Below, in pieces: positions 1 through 9,381 of a stretch of 64,000 nucleotides of DNA (its first letter is position 1; the number at the start of each line of letters is the position of its first letter). This DNA comes from Roseburia inulinivorans DSM 16841 (GTDB lineage: Bacteria > Bacillota > Clostridia > Lachnospirales > Lachnospiraceae): positions 1 through 64,000 of the forward strand of contig NZ_ACFY01000039.1 of the NCBI RefSeq assembly GCF_000174195.1. Reading direction: 5' to 3'. The notes under the pieces are model-generated. The model searched no databases, was not told the origin of the DNA, and worked only from the letters and a program-made list of their open reading frames with translations. The translations under genes were made by a program, and so were the position numbers.

Positions 1-387
1 GGGGATCTAGTGGTGGATAATGCCTGTGTGATCGCAGCAAATTTTGGTGTCAGCCAGAATTTTATCGGACTTACGATCATAGCGATCGGAACATCACTTC
101 CGGAGCTTGTGACGTCCATCGTTGCAACCAGAAAGGGAGACAGTGGTCTTGCACTGGGCAATGCGATCGGATCAAATATTTTCAATATTCTTTTTATCCT
201 TGGTATGTCAGCAGCAATTTCACCACTCAATGTGTTAGGAGAATCCCTGACGGACTGTATCATTCTATTGATCAGCGCAGTTATTTTGTTTGTGTTGGCA
301 AAGACAAAAAAGACAATGTCAAGATGGGAAGGCGCGGTCTGTGTACTTTTGTATATTGTATACACAGCATATCTGCTGATCAGGTAA
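1..387 (+). CDS. Sodium/calcium exchanger family protein (C-terminal part)
   Basis: The reading frame is open from the first base of the window, so this is the last 128 residues of a longer gene; the GTG at base 10 is internal. The segment GTSLPELVTS followed by GNAIGSNIFNILFILG is the second alpha repeat of the CaCA (Ca2+/cation antiporter, YrbG-like) family, in which acidic and polar residues of the two alpha repeats form the ion path. Two or three more hydrophobic helices follow up to the C-terminus. It would be an inner-membrane antiporter exporting Ca2+ in exchange for Na+ or K+. Family assignment is firm; the ion is inferred from the family. Confidence 0.85.
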   Translation, partial: GDLVVDNACVIAANFGVSQNFIGLTIIAIGTSLPELVTSIVATRKGDSGLALGNAIGSNIFNILFILGMSAAISPLNVLGESLTDCIILLISAVILFVLAKTKKTMSRWEGAVCVLLYIVYTAYLLIR

Positions 388-469
388 AAATAGCACAGAT
401 CTGGGAGAGGTGATTTCCTGCGGACAAAAGTAGCAAAAGAAACCATGCATTTATAAAGGAGGTCACTTT

Positions 470-2069
470 ATGACAACATATCTTCTTATTACAGCGGTAG
501 TTATTTTTGCCTGTGTATTCCTGAGCAAGGTGTCAAGCAGACTTGGAATTCCAATGCTGCTTGCGTTCATTTTGCTTGGAATGCTGTTTGGTTCGGATGG
601 GATTTTAAAGATTCCGTTTGATAATTATGCGTTTGCAGAGCAGATATGTACGGTCGCATTGATCTTCATTATGTTTTATGGTGGTTTTGGAACGAACTGG
701 CAGCAGGCGAAGTCCGTTGCGGTAAAGGCAGGGCTGTTATCGACGGCCGGAGTTGTGATAACAGCTGCACTTACCGGAGTTTTCTGTCATTACGCCTTAC
801 ATATCGCATGGGTGGAAAGTATGCTGATCGGTGCACTGATCGGTTCCACAGATGCGGCGTCCGTATTCTCAGTGCTGCGATCAAAACGGCTGAGTCTGCG
901 TTATAATACGGCTTCCCTTCTGGAAGTGGAAAGTGGTAGTAATGATCCGTGCGCATATATGCTCACGGTGACATTTATTGCGATCGCGCAGGGCAGCGCC
1001 AGTGGTGGACAGATTGGACTTCTCATTGTAAAACAGATGCTTTTTGGCATTTTTTTTTGGTGGGTTGATCGCAGCAGCTGCAGTGCTGCTGTTGAAAAAA
1101 ATTAAGTTTTCGACCGCAGGATTTGACATGGTTTTTGTGGTCGGAATTGCAGTGATCGGGTACGCACTTCCGGCAGTTTTTGGTGGAAATGGATTTTTAA
1201 GTGTCTATATTGTGGGAATTGTGCTCGGAAATACCGAGATCCGCAACAAGCGGAATCTGGTAAACTTTTTTGACGGACTGACCGGATTGATGCAGATGCT
1301 CATTTTCTTTCTGCTTGGACTTCTGGCATTTCCATCGAGACTGCCGCAGGTGGTGCTTCCGGCACTTTTGATCGCAGTATTTCTGACATTTGTGGCAAGA
1401 CCGGTGGCAGTTGCACTTGTACTCACACCGTTTAAAGGAAAAATTTCACAACAGCTTCTGGTGTCGTGGGCAGGTTTGAGGGGTGCAGCGTCTATCGTGT
1501 TTGCAATTATGGCAGAGATGGCAGTGGAAACAGAAAATGATGTGTTCCATATTGTTTTTATGATCGTGCTGTTTTCTATCCTGCTTCAGGGCTCGTTATT
1601 GCCGCTTGTGGCAAAGAAGCTGGATATGATCGATGAAAAAGGCGATGTCATGAAAACGTTTAATGATTATTCCGATGAAGTTCCGGTGCAGTTTATCCAG
1701 CTCAGTATTCCAAAGAGCCATCACTGGTGTGGAAAAACATTAAAAGAGCTGACACTTCCGCCGGAGACACTGGTCGTATTATTAAAAAGAAATGGAGAGA
1801 ATATCATCCCAAATGGGGATACCAGGCTTCTCGAAAACGATGTTCTGGTCTTAAGCGCAACTTCGCCGGATCATGTCGAGGGTGTATCACTTGTTGAGAT
1901 TTATGTGGATGAAAACAGTAAGTATAAAGGAAAATTGTTATCAGAGATTCCAAAGAAAGAGAATACGTTAGTGATCATGATCCAGAGAGGAGAGCAGGTC
2001 ATTATCCCGCACGGAAATATCCGGCTGGAAAGTGGCGATATGCTGGTTGTGAGCAAAACGGAAATCTGA
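470..2069 (+). pseudogene. Potassium/proton antiporter (CvrA/NhaP2-like), frameshifted
   Basis: Two overlapping frames together encode one 532-residue antiporter. The N-terminal part (470 to about 1058) has the Na+/H+ exchanger membrane fold, with GSTDAASVFS in the ion-binding region. The second part (from about 1059) carries the remaining helices and two TrkA_C/RCK_C-like domains in tandem at the C-terminus, the sign of K+/H+ antiporters gated by cytosolic ligand. The break lies in a run of nine T at 1050-1058; eight T would read GIFFGGLIAAAA without interruption. A good ribosome site (AAAGGAGG) precedes the ATG at 470. One extra T in a homopolymer may be a sequencing error, true inactivation or phase variation; sequence alone cannot decide. 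Confidence 0.85.
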
Positions 2070-2116
2070 TTTACAGACGGAGAACGGTCAGAACGTAATA
2101 ATTACTGATTTTACTC

Positions 2117-2143
2117 TAAGGAAAATCAAAAAATGTCCGATAA
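2117..2143 (+). promoter_or_regulatory. Sigma-28 (FliA/SigD) flagellar promoter
   Basis: TAAGGAAA (2117-2124), an 11-base spacer, then TCCGATAA (2136-2143) matches the sigma-28 consensus TAAAGTTT-N11-GCCGATAA very closely. It lies 44 bases before the flgM start, where a late flagellar promoter is expected. Transcription from here would cover flgM, flgN, both flgK genes, flgL, fliW and csrA, since gaps between these genes are short. Confidence 0.8.
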
Positions 2144-2186
2144 ATAACGTGAAAGCGAATTTCAAGGAAGAAAGGAGATGCCTCAT

Positions 2187-2468
2187 ATGCGTATAGATGC
2201 TTATAATCAGATCGCGCAGGTATACAAGACGACAAGCGCAGCAAAGTTACAGAAGACAGAGAATGCAAGGCATGGACGTGATGAAGTACAGATCTCGTCT
2301 TTTGGCAGAGATTATCAGATCGCAAAACAGGCAGTCACTGAAGCAGCAGATATCAGGGAAGATAAAGTCGCAGAACTAAAAGCAAAGGTTAACTCTGGTA
2401 ATTATTCCGTGGATACTGCAGATTTTGCGGAAAAATTATTGGAAAAGTACAACACATCATTAATGTAA
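2187..2468 (+). CDS. flgM: Anti-sigma-28 factor FlgM
   Basis: A 93-residue protein that binds and inhibits the flagellar sigma factor until the hook-basal body is complete. The C-terminal half (KVAELKAKVNSGNYSVDTADFAEKLL) is the FlgM signature that contacts sigma-28; the N-terminal half is polar and probably disordered. I chose the ATG at 2187 because AAAGGAG (2171-2177) is nine bases upstream; the in-frame ATG at 2178 directly abuts that site. It is the first gene of the late flagellar operon and sits behind a sigma-28 promoter, which gives the usual feedback loop. Confidence 0.92.
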   Translation: MRIDAYNQIAQVYKTTSAAKLQKTENARHGRDEVQISSFGRDYQIAKQAVTEAADIREDKVAELKAKVNSGNYSVDTADFAEKLLEKYNTSLM

Positions 2469-2483
2469 AAGTGAGGATGAATT

Positions 2484-2996
2484 TTGGCTAGTTTAATGGA
2501 AGACCTGATCGACGTTCTGAATAAGGAAGAAGAACAGTATCAGGGATTGATCGAACTCGGAAAGAAAAAGAGGGAAGTGGTGATCCGGGCGGATATTAAG
2601 ACGCTGGATGAGATTACCGCGACGGAGCAGGAGGTTGCCAGCAATCTGCAGAATCTGGCGAAGAAGAGAACCAGAGTGCTGAATGATATGGCAACGGTTC
2701 TTGGCAGGAATCCGGGGGAGGTTACGATCACAAAGATGATTTCTTATCTGGAGGAACAGCCGGTCGAGCAGAAACAGCTCATGGAAGTAAAGGAGCGGCT
2801 TTTACAGACAGGAAAAGAGATGGAAGCCATTAATGAACAGAATGAGATCCTTTTAAATCAGGCATTAGAGATGGTGGAGTTTGACCTTACATTGCTTAAG
2901 AGTATGCGACAGGCACCTGAGACCGCCAACTATAATAAGAACGCCTGCAATACAGGTGATCTGCTTGGCAGCAGCGGTTTTGACGCAAAACAGTAA
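2484..2996 (+). CDS. flgN: Flagellar chaperone FlgN family protein
   Basis: A 170-residue, largely helical protein (heptad-rich, many E/K/L/Q) with the FlgN layout: MEDLIDVLNKEEEQYQGLIELGKKKREVVIRADI at the N-terminus and a long coiled coil after it. FlgN is the cytosolic export chaperone of the hook-filament junction proteins FlgK and FlgL, both encoded just downstream. The start is a TTG at 2484, supported by GTGAGG six to seven bases upstream; the next ATG (2496) is too far from any ribosome site. Name rests on the position between flgM and flgK and on the coiled-coil pattern. Confidence 0.85.
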   Translation: MASLMEDLIDVLNKEEEQYQGLIELGKKKREVVIRADIKTLDEITATEQEVASNLQNLAKKRTRVLNDMATVLGRNPGEVTITKMISYLEEQPVEQKQLMEVKERLLQTGKEMEAINEQNEILLNQALEMVEFDLTLLKSMRQAPETANYNKNACNTGDLLGSSGFDAKQ

Positions 2997-3015
2997 CATG
3001 TAAGGAGGGAGCACC

Positions 3016-4800
3016 ATGGCTAACGGCTTTGGAAGCTTATATATCGGAGCATCCGGGTTACAGAATTCCCAGAATGCTTTAAATACAACATCAAACAACC
3101 TTGCAAACGTAAATACCAAGGGTTATGTACGTCAGCAGGTTTTACAGGTAGACAGAAATTATACAACCTTCAATACAACTGCATCGATCAGCCAGCAGCA
3201 GTCCGGCCTTGGCATGAAGATCGGTGATGTGGTGCATGCGAGGGATATTTTTCTGGATAAATCATATCGAAACGCATCAGGACGTCAGGCATTTTATGCA
3301 GCCACGTATGAGGCAGTGGATGAAGTGTACACTTTTTATCAGGAGTTACAGGGACAGGCTTTCCAGACAACTCTGGAGGATTTCTGGACAGCTTTTCAGG
3401 AATGGGCAAAAGCTCCGGATGACAGTGTGCAGCAGAATCTGGTCATTCAGAAGGCCAATCTGTTTGTCAGCAGATCCAATGCAGTTTATACGGGACTTTC
3501 CGACTACCAGAGCACGATCAATACACAGATTTCAGATGATATTGATCGAATCAATGAGCTGGGAAATACCATTTTTAAATTGAATCTGGAAATCCAGAAA
3601 GTAGAATCGGGTAATGTTGAGACTGCAATGACATTGCGTGATGAGAGAGATAATGCGCTGGATGAACTTGCTTCTTATGTAGATATCAGTTACAAAGAGA
3701 ATTCTGATGGAATTGTAAAGGTAAGTGTCGAAGGTGTTGAATTTGTAGACGAGGCAAGATGTTACGAGATGGGGAAGAACCGTGATGAGATCACGGGATT
3801 TGTCACACCTTACTGGACACATCTTTCCGATATCGAGAACGGCGATTACGACAATGTATTCAGCTTTACAACACCGATCTCCTCGGATCTTAATAATGAT
3901 CTTGGAGAATTAAAAGCGCTAATCCTGGCACGGGGAGACAGAAAAGCAACTTATAAAGATATTGTGGGACTGACATCAGATGAATATAACAGATCGACAG
4001 CAGATTCCATTGCAACAGGAATGTCTGTCATGTTACAGGCACAGGCGCAGTTAGATCAGTTAGTACATGGGATGATCACAGCGATTAATGATACACTTTG
4101 TCCGAATACAACACTTGGAGAACTTACCGGAAATACAGCATCCCTTACCGGAACAGATGAGAATGGTAATACCGTTACGATCACATCCGGAATGAAAGTG
4201 CTGGATACGAAAAACTGCTCTACCGGAAGTGACAAACAGATTCCGCCACAGGAGCTGTTCACAAGACTTGGTACAGAGCGTTATACCAAAGTTTCTGTGC
4301 AGGAGACAGATGCCAATGGCAATACCGTTACCAACGATTATTATGTATACAATGAAGAGAGCGAGACAGATACTTCCAAACAGTATACATTAGCGAGTGT
4401 CAGTGTAAATGATAAGCTGGTAGAACAGGAGTCGCTGCTTCCACATCTTTCACAAAATGGGAAAGTGAATTATGATCTCGCCCAGAAAGTAGCAGCTCTC
4501 TGGAAGGGTGAGTATCTTACCCTGGATCCGGATGATACGAATAAAGTTACATTTATTGATTACTATAATAATATGGTGGGAGCATTTGGAACGATCGGTT
4601 CCGTTTATGAATCCACCGCGAAAAGTCTTTCCGGAACAGTGACAGCTGTAGATAATCAGAGATCACAGGTTATGGGAGTTTCTTCTGATGAAGAATTGAC
4701 CAAGATGATCAAGTTCCAGAATGCATATAATGCATCCAGCCGATTTATCAATGTGGTGAATGAAATGATCGAATCCATGATCACACAGCTTGGCTCATAA
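3016..4800 (+). CDS. flgK: Flagellar hook-associated protein 1 FlgK (first copy)
   Basis: A 594-residue hook-filament junction protein. The N-terminus (LYIGASGLQNSQNALNTTSNNLANVNTKGY) is the flagellar rod/hook D0 domain with its ANVNT-type motif; the C-terminus (SSDEELTKMIKFQNAYNASSRFINVVNEMIESMI) is the matching D0 helix with the FQNAYNAS signature. These two ends pack together as a coiled coil in the axial structure; the middle forms surface domains. TAAGGAGGG precedes the ATG. A second FlgK-type gene follows directly, so the two probably occupy different layers of the junction or replace one another. Confidence 0.92.
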   Translation: MANGFGSLYIGASGLQNSQNALNTTSNNLANVNTKGYVRQQVLQVDRNYTTFNTTASISQQQSGLGMKIGDVVHARDIFLDKSYRNASGRQAFYAATYEAVDEVYTFYQELQGQAFQTTLEDFWTAFQEWAKAPDDSVQQNLVIQKANLFVSRSNAVYTGLSDYQSTINTQISDDIDRINELGNTIFKLNLEIQKVESGNVETAMTLRDERDNALDELASYVDISYKENSDGIVKVSVEGVEFVDEARCYEMGKNRDEITGFVTPYWTHLSDIENGDYDNVFSFTTPISSDLNNDLGELKALILARGDRKATYKDIVGLTSDEYNRSTADSIATGMSVMLQAQAQLDQLVHGMITAINDTLCPNTTLGELTGNTASLTGTDENGNTVTITSGMKVLDTKNCSTGSDKQIPPQELFTRLGTERYTKVSVQETDANGNTVTNDYYVYNEESETDTSKQYTLASVSVNDKLVEQESLLPHLSQNGKVNYDLAQKVAALWKGEYLTLDPDDTNKVTFIDYYNNMVGAFGTIGSVYESTAKSLSGTVTAVDNQRSQVMGVSSDEELTKMIKFQNAYNASSRFINVVNEMIESMITQLGS

Positions 4801-4872
4801 AGACCGGATTTTTTAGCGGAACAAAAACAGTTACTTTCACAGATTACATAGCAGAAAGAGAGAGGTGAGAGG

Positions 4873-6705
4873 ATGCCTTCACAATTTTTTGGATTAACAA
4901 TTGCATCGTCAGGCTTAAGTGCGTATCAGGCAGCACTTAATACCACCGCCAATAATATATCAAACGAACAGACAAAGGGATACAGCAGACAGGCAGCAAA
5001 TCTTTCCGCATCGGATGCACTTCGTGTCAATGCAAAATACGGAAGCATGGGTTCCGGCGTTACGGTGAATTCCATTAAACAGATCCGAAGTGAGTACTAT
5101 GATACAAAATACTGGCAGAATCAGGCAAGCCTTGGTCTGTATGAGACGAAATTAAGTTATCTGGAGCAGATTGAGAACTATTTTATTGATGATGATACAG
5201 AAAAAGGTTTTTCGACCATTTTAAATAAAATGTTCAATTCATTGGACACATTAAAAAATAATGCCGGTGATGTGAATGTCAGACAGCAGTTTATCTCAGA
5301 TGCACAGAGTTTTACCACTTACTTTAACAGTGTGGCAACCGGTCTTGGCGAGATTCAGGACAGTGTGAATGAGGAGATCAAATCAACCGTTGAAAATATC
5401 AATGCGATCGGCAAAAAGATCAGTCTTTTGAATAAACAGATCAACGTTATTGAAGTACAGGGCGGTTATGCAAATGAACTGCGTGATCAGCGGGCACTTC
5501 TGATCGATGAGTTATCCTCTATTGTTCCAACAGAGGTTTCTGAAGTTCCGGTAACGAATTCCAAACATTCGGACATGCAGACAGGTGCAAATTATTATAC
5601 GGTAAAAATCAATGGACAGAAGTTTGTTGATACTTACGAGTATAGTGAACTTACCTGTGTGGCAAGAAAAAATACGATCAATCAGTCTGACCGGGAAGGA
5701 ATGTATGAGATTGTCTGGGCGGATACCGGAAACAGTTTTAAAGCAGGTTCCGATTCCAGCTCCGGTTCGTTGAAAGCACTGTTTGATATCCGGGATGGTA
5801 ACAACAGTGAGAACTTCCGTGGTGCCATCACAGGGGTTACAGCAGGCACGATTAGGATCAGCAATCCATCCATTACAAACGTCAATGCCATGACAATGCC
5901 GGCAGAGGGTGTTCTCACAATTGATGGAAAGAACTATAACTATACAGACTTTACTTTTACGACGGATGCGGATGGAAATGTCAAGGAATATACATTTACA
6001 TTGGAGAATCAGCTGAGTTCCGACCAGCAGGCGAAGCTGGATGGAAAACAGGCGTCTATCGGCGAATCCATCGATGCGATGGGTATTCCTTATTATCTTG
6101 CACAGATGAATGAGTTCCTTCGTAATTTTGCAATTTCATTTAATGAGATCATGAATGGCGATAATGCGCAGGATCTGAATGGTAAGCAGACAAATTATTT
6201 TTCTTTCTTTACAGGTACACATACCAAGACAGGGGAAGAGTATCATTTTAACAAGGCAGCCGGTACTTACCAGGCAAAAACAAGTAACAGTTACTATCAG
6301 CTTACCTGTGGAAATGTATGTGTTTCCAATATTGCAGTCAAAGATCCGACAACCATTGCAACAACAGAGAAGATCACCAATGGTGCGGACGCATATGATC
6401 TGGTAGAGAAAATGTTATTGTTAAAGAGTGATACAGAGATGTATCGTGGTGGTGGTGCAGATGATTTCTTACAGTGTATGATCTCAGATATTTCTGTGGA
6501 TACACAGAAGGCGACCATTTTCCAGAAAAATTACAGTAATATTTCAAATGCGATCGACAAGCAGAGAATGTCCGTTTCCGGTGTCGACAAGGATGAAGAA
6601 GCAATTGATCTTGTAAAATTCCAGAACGCGTATAACCTTTCCTCAAAAATGGTATCTGTTCTGGCAGAGATTTATGATAAGCTGATCAATGAGACAGGTG
6701 TATAA
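4873..6705 (+). CDS. flgK: Flagellar hook-associated protein FlgK (second, divergent copy)
   Basis: A 610-residue paralogue of the preceding FlgK. It starts with FFGLTIASSGLSAYQAALNTTANNISNEQTKGYSRQ and ends with DEEAIDLVKFQNAYNLSSKMVSVLAEIYDKLI, the D0 motifs of FlgK. The middle (about residues 250-500) shares little obvious sequence with the first copy. AGAGAGGTGAGAGG provides the ribosome site. The tandem pair suggests either two junction layers or a specialised role for one copy. FlgK family membership is firm; the division of labour is unknown. Confidence 0.9.
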   Translation: MPSQFFGLTIASSGLSAYQAALNTTANNISNEQTKGYSRQAANLSASDALRVNAKYGSMGSGVTVNSIKQIRSEYYDTKYWQNQASLGLYETKLSYLEQIENYFIDDDTEKGFSTILNKMFNSLDTLKNNAGDVNVRQQFISDAQSFTTYFNSVATGLGEIQDSVNEEIKSTVENINAIGKKISLLNKQINVIEVQGGYANELRDQRALLIDELSSIVPTEVSEVPVTNSKHSDMQTGANYYTVKINGQKFVDTYEYSELTCVARKNTINQSDREGMYEIVWADTGNSFKAGSDSSSGSLKALFDIRDGNNSENFRGAITGVTAGTIRISNPSITNVNAMTMPAEGVLTIDGKNYNYTDFTFTTDADGNVKEYTFTLENQLSSDQQAKLDGKQASIGESIDAMGIPYYLAQMNEFLRNFAISFNEIMNGDNAQDLNGKQTNYFSFFTGTHTKTGEEYHFNKAAGTYQAKTSNSYYQLTCGNVCVSNIAVKDPTTIATTEKITNGADAYDLVEKMLLLKSDTEMYRGGGADDFLQCMISDISVDTQKATIFQKNYSNISNAIDKQRMSVSGVDKDEEAIDLVKFQNAYNLSSKMVSVLAEIYDKLINETGV

Positions 6706-6737
6706 AAATTTCGTGATAAGAAGAGAGGAGTCATCCT

Positions 6738-8294
6738 ATGAGAGTAACGAATAACATGATGCTTCGTAATACAACTTCGAACATCAATAACAATAAATAC
6801 AGTGTGAACAGTCTGAACAATCAGATGTCTTCACAGAAAAAAATCTCAAGACCTTCCGAGGATCCGGTTGTTGCCATCCGCGCACTTCGTCTGAGAAGCA
6901 ATTTAAGTGAGATCAATCAGTATTATGAGAAGAATATCCCGGATGCAGATGCGTGGCTTAATGTGACAGAAACTGCGTTGGAGAATATGAAAACCATTTT
7001 GTCAGATATCCGTACCCAGTGTACGTATGGAGCCAGTGACCAGTTGAAAGCAGAGGATAGAAAAACGATCCTGACACAGTTAGAGTCATTGCGTAAGCAG
7101 ATTTATTCAGAAGGTAATTCTGATTCTGCAGGAAGAACCGTTTTTACCGGGTATCGCACGAACTGTAAATTGACATTTATGGAAGACGAGAGTAATACGG
7201 AGTATAATATCCAGCAGAAGTTCAGCTATGAAGATATCGGGGAACATCGTTATTATGATGGACAGGTAGAGCTTAAGACAGCAGAAGAAATGAGTCAGAA
7301 GGTCACCACCTCTGATACGAAGCAGTATACTTATGACAGGATCCGGCTGGCGTATGGAAATATTGGATCTCTCAAAGATAAAGACGGTAATGAAATAGCT
7401 GTGGGCAACACAGGAACTCTCTCTTATCATTACACAGATAACACAGGTGCAGCAAAAACCGGTGATTTAAATGTAACGGTCTATGAGACAGAAGATGACT
7501 GGAAGAAAGCAGTGAAAGCCGGAAATATGCCGAAAGATGGAGCAGCTTTCATCAAGTCAACAGGAGAGCTTGTTTTAGGTAATGAGGCAAGTGAGACTTT
7601 GAAACAGAATAAGGCATCCATTGAGTTAAACTATGATAAAAAAGGCTTTAATTCTGGTGAAGTAAGACCTGAGTATTATTTTAACTGCACAGATATTACA
7701 GATGCTAAAAATAAAATTACATATGAAAAATATGATGCTAAAGGTAATGAGATTTATCAGGATATCGATTATATCATCGCTGTAAACCAGACATTGACAG
7801 TCAACACAAATGCATCTGACGTATTCAATGCAGATATCGGACGTGATGTGGACGAGATGATCAATGCGGTAAAAGCTGCCATTGATGCCAATGACAAAGT
7901 GGATAAGATTAAAGATATGATGAGTCAGGCAGCGTATTCGGGTGTTTCGGCACAGGAGAATCTGCAGACATGGTTAGAGGCAGCACAGAAGGAAGCAGAT
8001 TATGCAAATGACAATCTGCAGAAATTGTATGACAGCTATATCGGTAATTTTGATGAATATCTTTCGGATGTAAACCTTGCTATTACAACTGTAGGAAGTA
8101 AGGGCGATCGTCTGGAACTGACAGAGACACGTATGTCAAACCAGCAGCTGACGGTAAAAACATTAAAATCAAATAATGAGGATCGTGAGCTTTCCGATAT
8201 CATCATTGATTATACAGCGGCTTACACTGCTTATCAGGCATCTTTACAGGCGGCAGGAATGCTGAATCAGACAACATTGTTAAATTACATTTAA
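6738..8294 (+). CDS. flgL: Flagellar hook-associated protein 3 FlgL (long form)
   Basis: A 518-residue flagellin-like junction protein. Residues 1-150 hold the flagellin N-domain (MRVTNNMMLRNTTSNINNNKY, then KKISRPSEDPVVAIRALRLRSNLSEINQYYEKNIPDADAWLN), and the C-terminal 100 residues hold the flagellin C-domain, ending DYTAAYTAYQASLQAAGMLNQTTLLNYI. Typical FlgL is near 300 residues; the surplus is a central region of about 200 residues that probably forms an extra surface domain. AAGAGAGGAG precedes the ATG. It completes the junction encoded by the flgK genes upstream. Confidence 0.9.
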   Translation: MRVTNNMMLRNTTSNINNNKYSVNSLNNQMSSQKKISRPSEDPVVAIRALRLRSNLSEINQYYEKNIPDADAWLNVTETALENMKTILSDIRTQCTYGASDQLKAEDRKTILTQLESLRKQIYSEGNSDSAGRTVFTGYRTNCKLTFMEDESNTEYNIQQKFSYEDIGEHRYYDGQVELKTAEEMSQKVTTSDTKQYTYDRIRLAYGNIGSLKDKDGNEIAVGNTGTLSYHYTDNTGAAKTGDLNVTVYETEDDWKKAVKAGNMPKDGAAFIKSTGELVLGNEASETLKQNKASIELNYDKKGFNSGEVRPEYYFNCTDITDAKNKITYEKYDAKGNEIYQDIDYIIAVNQTLTVNTNASDVFNADIGRDVDEMINAVKAAIDANDKVDKIKDMMSQAAYSGVSAQENLQTWLEAAQKEADYANDNLQKLYDSYIGNFDEYLSDVNLAITTVGSKGDRLELTETRMSNQQLTVKTLKSNNEDRELSDIIIDYTAAYTAYQASLQAAGMLNQTTLLNYI

Positions 8295-8374
8295 AGCATG
8301 CTGTGGAAAGTGTGTGATAAGATGGTCGGAGACCAGACGTTAAGAAAACGTTAGAAAACCAGGAGGTCAGAAAG

Positions 8375-8836
8375 ATGAAAGCAAAAACAAGAATGTTTGG
8401 CGAAATTGATATTCAGGAGGATAAGATCATCACTTTAGAGAGTGGAATGATCGGCTTTCCGGATATGCAGAAGTTTACCTTGATTTTTGATGAGGAGAAA
8501 GGCAGTAAATCACATATTATGTGGCTTCAGTCTATGGACGATCCACAGACTGCGTTTCCGGTCATCAATCCGGTGACGATCAAGGAGGACTATAATCCAT
8601 CTGTCAGTGAGGAATTGTTGAAGCCGTTGGGAGATATGAAACAGGAAGACACCTTTGTACTTACAACGGTCAGAGTTCCAAAGGATATTCAGGATATGTC
8701 GATTAACCTGAAAGCTCCAATCATTATCAATATGTCTAACAATAAAGGGGCACAGATTATCGTGGAAGATGATCTTCCGGTACGTTTTAAAATTTATGAC
8801 CTGCTGAAAAGTAGAAAAGAAAAGGCAGGTGAATAG
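8375..8836 (+). CDS. fliW: Flagellar assembly factor FliW
   Basis: A 153-residue protein with the FliW signature (FGEIDIQEDKIITLESGMIGFP near the N-terminus; INPVTIKEDYNP and LTTVRVP in the core). FliW binds either flagellin or CsrA; when flagellin is exported FliW is released and sequesters CsrA, allowing flagellin translation. csrA begins two bases after the fliW stop, so both are made together, as in other Firmicutes. AGGAGG sits ten bases before the ATG. Confidence 0.95.
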   Translation: MKAKTRMFGEIDIQEDKIITLESGMIGFPDMQKFTLIFDEEKGSKSHIMWLQSMDDPQTAFPVINPVTIKEDYNPSVSEELLKPLGDMKQEDTFVLTTVRVPKDIQDMSINLKAPIIINMSNNKGAQIIVEDDLPVRFKIYDLLKSRKEKAGE

Positions 8837-8838
8837 AA

Positions 8839-9057
8839 ATGCTGGCATTGACAAGAAAAAAAGGCGAAGCTTTAGTGATCAATAATAATATTGAGATCAC
8901 AGTATTAGAGATCCGCGGGGATCAGATCAAAATCGGTATTTCTGCTCCAAAGGATGTACCAATTTACCGAAAAGAAGTATACTTACAGATTCAGCAGGAA
9001 AATGAGGCTGCCATCAGTGCAGATGGTCTGGATGCGTTAAATAATTTGTTGGATTAG
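8839..9057 (+). CDS. csrA: Carbon storage regulator CsrA
   Basis: A 72-residue RNA-binding translational repressor. The start MLALTRKKGEALVINNNIEITVLEI and the segment PKDVPIYRKEVYLQIQQEN are the CsrA beta-strand core; Arg in IYRKE corresponds to the conserved RNA-contacting Arg of the family. In FliW-containing bacteria CsrA blocks translation of flagellin mRNA by binding GGA motifs. The ribosome site (AGGTGA) lies inside the end of fliW, pointing to coupled translation. Confidence 0.95.
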   Translation: MLALTRKKGEALVINNNIEITVLEIRGDQIKIGISAPKDVPIYRKEVYLQIQQENEAAISADGLDALNNLLD

Positions 9058-9069
9058 AAAAAAGAATGA

Positions 9070-9162
9070 TACCCGAACGGGTGTACAATTGATTGAAGAA
9101 TATTAAATTGTACCCGTTCGGGATTTTTTTGCCTGAAAACGTTGAAATTATACCCGAACGGG
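9070..9162 (+). promoter_or_regulatory. Three palindromic operators of the hip operon
   Basis: TACCCGAACGGG occurs at 9070-9081 and 9151-9162 and, as TACCCGTTCGGG (its complement), at 9111-9122; spacings are 41 and 40 bases. The core CCCG-AA-CGGG is a perfect inverted repeat. The third site lies directly before the hipB-like start and covers the ribosome site, so binding would block both promoter clearance and expression. This is the usual arrangement for autorepression by a HipB antitoxin. Confidence 0.7.
9072..9128 (+). terminator. Terminator after csrA, built from two hip operators
   Basis: CCCGAACGGG-TG-TACAATT (9072-9090) pairs with AATTGTACCCGTTCGGG (9106-9122), followed by seven T. 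It ends the flagellar operon. The outer part of each arm is also a copy of the TACCCGAACGGG palindrome found at the hip promoter, so DNA-binding sites and terminator share the same bases. Confidence 0.75.
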
Positions 9163-9168
9163 AGTATT

Positions 9169-9378
9169 ATGATTGATATGAATAAAATTGGAAATTATAT
9201 AAAAGAAGAAAGAAAAAAAGCTGGATTAACACAGGAAGAATTTGCCATGAGATCAGGATTAGGCTTACGTTTTGTAAGAGAATTAGAACAGGGAAAGGAA
9301 ACTGTGCGTATGGACAAAGTAAATCAGGCATTGGCAATGTTCGGGAAAGAAGCTGTACCGGGAGAAAAGGAGGAATAA
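9169..9378 (+). CDS. HipB-like antitoxin, helix-turn-helix protein
   Basis: A 69-residue Xre/HipB-type DNA-binding protein: NYIKEERKKAGLTQEEFAMRSGLGLRFVRELEQGKETVRMDKVNQALAMFG is the HTH, including the LTQEEFA recognition pattern. It is the antitoxin and autorepressor of the two genes behind it (gap of 3 bases to the next). The ATG at 9169 has only four bases after GGGAG; the ATG at 9178 has thirteen, so the exact start is uncertain. Identification rests on HTH sequence plus the hipA-type neighbours. Confidence 0.85.
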   Translation: MIDMNKIGNYIKEERKKAGLTQEEFAMRSGLGLRFVRELEQGKETVRMDKVNQALAMFGKEAVPGEKEE

Positions 9379-9381
9379 CAA

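Noticed and set aside
1050-1058. Programmed ribosomal frameshift in the antiporter gene
   Set aside because: There is no conserved slippery heptamer with downstream structure that I can see, and four other genes in the window have similar homopolymer breaks; an error or decay is simpler.
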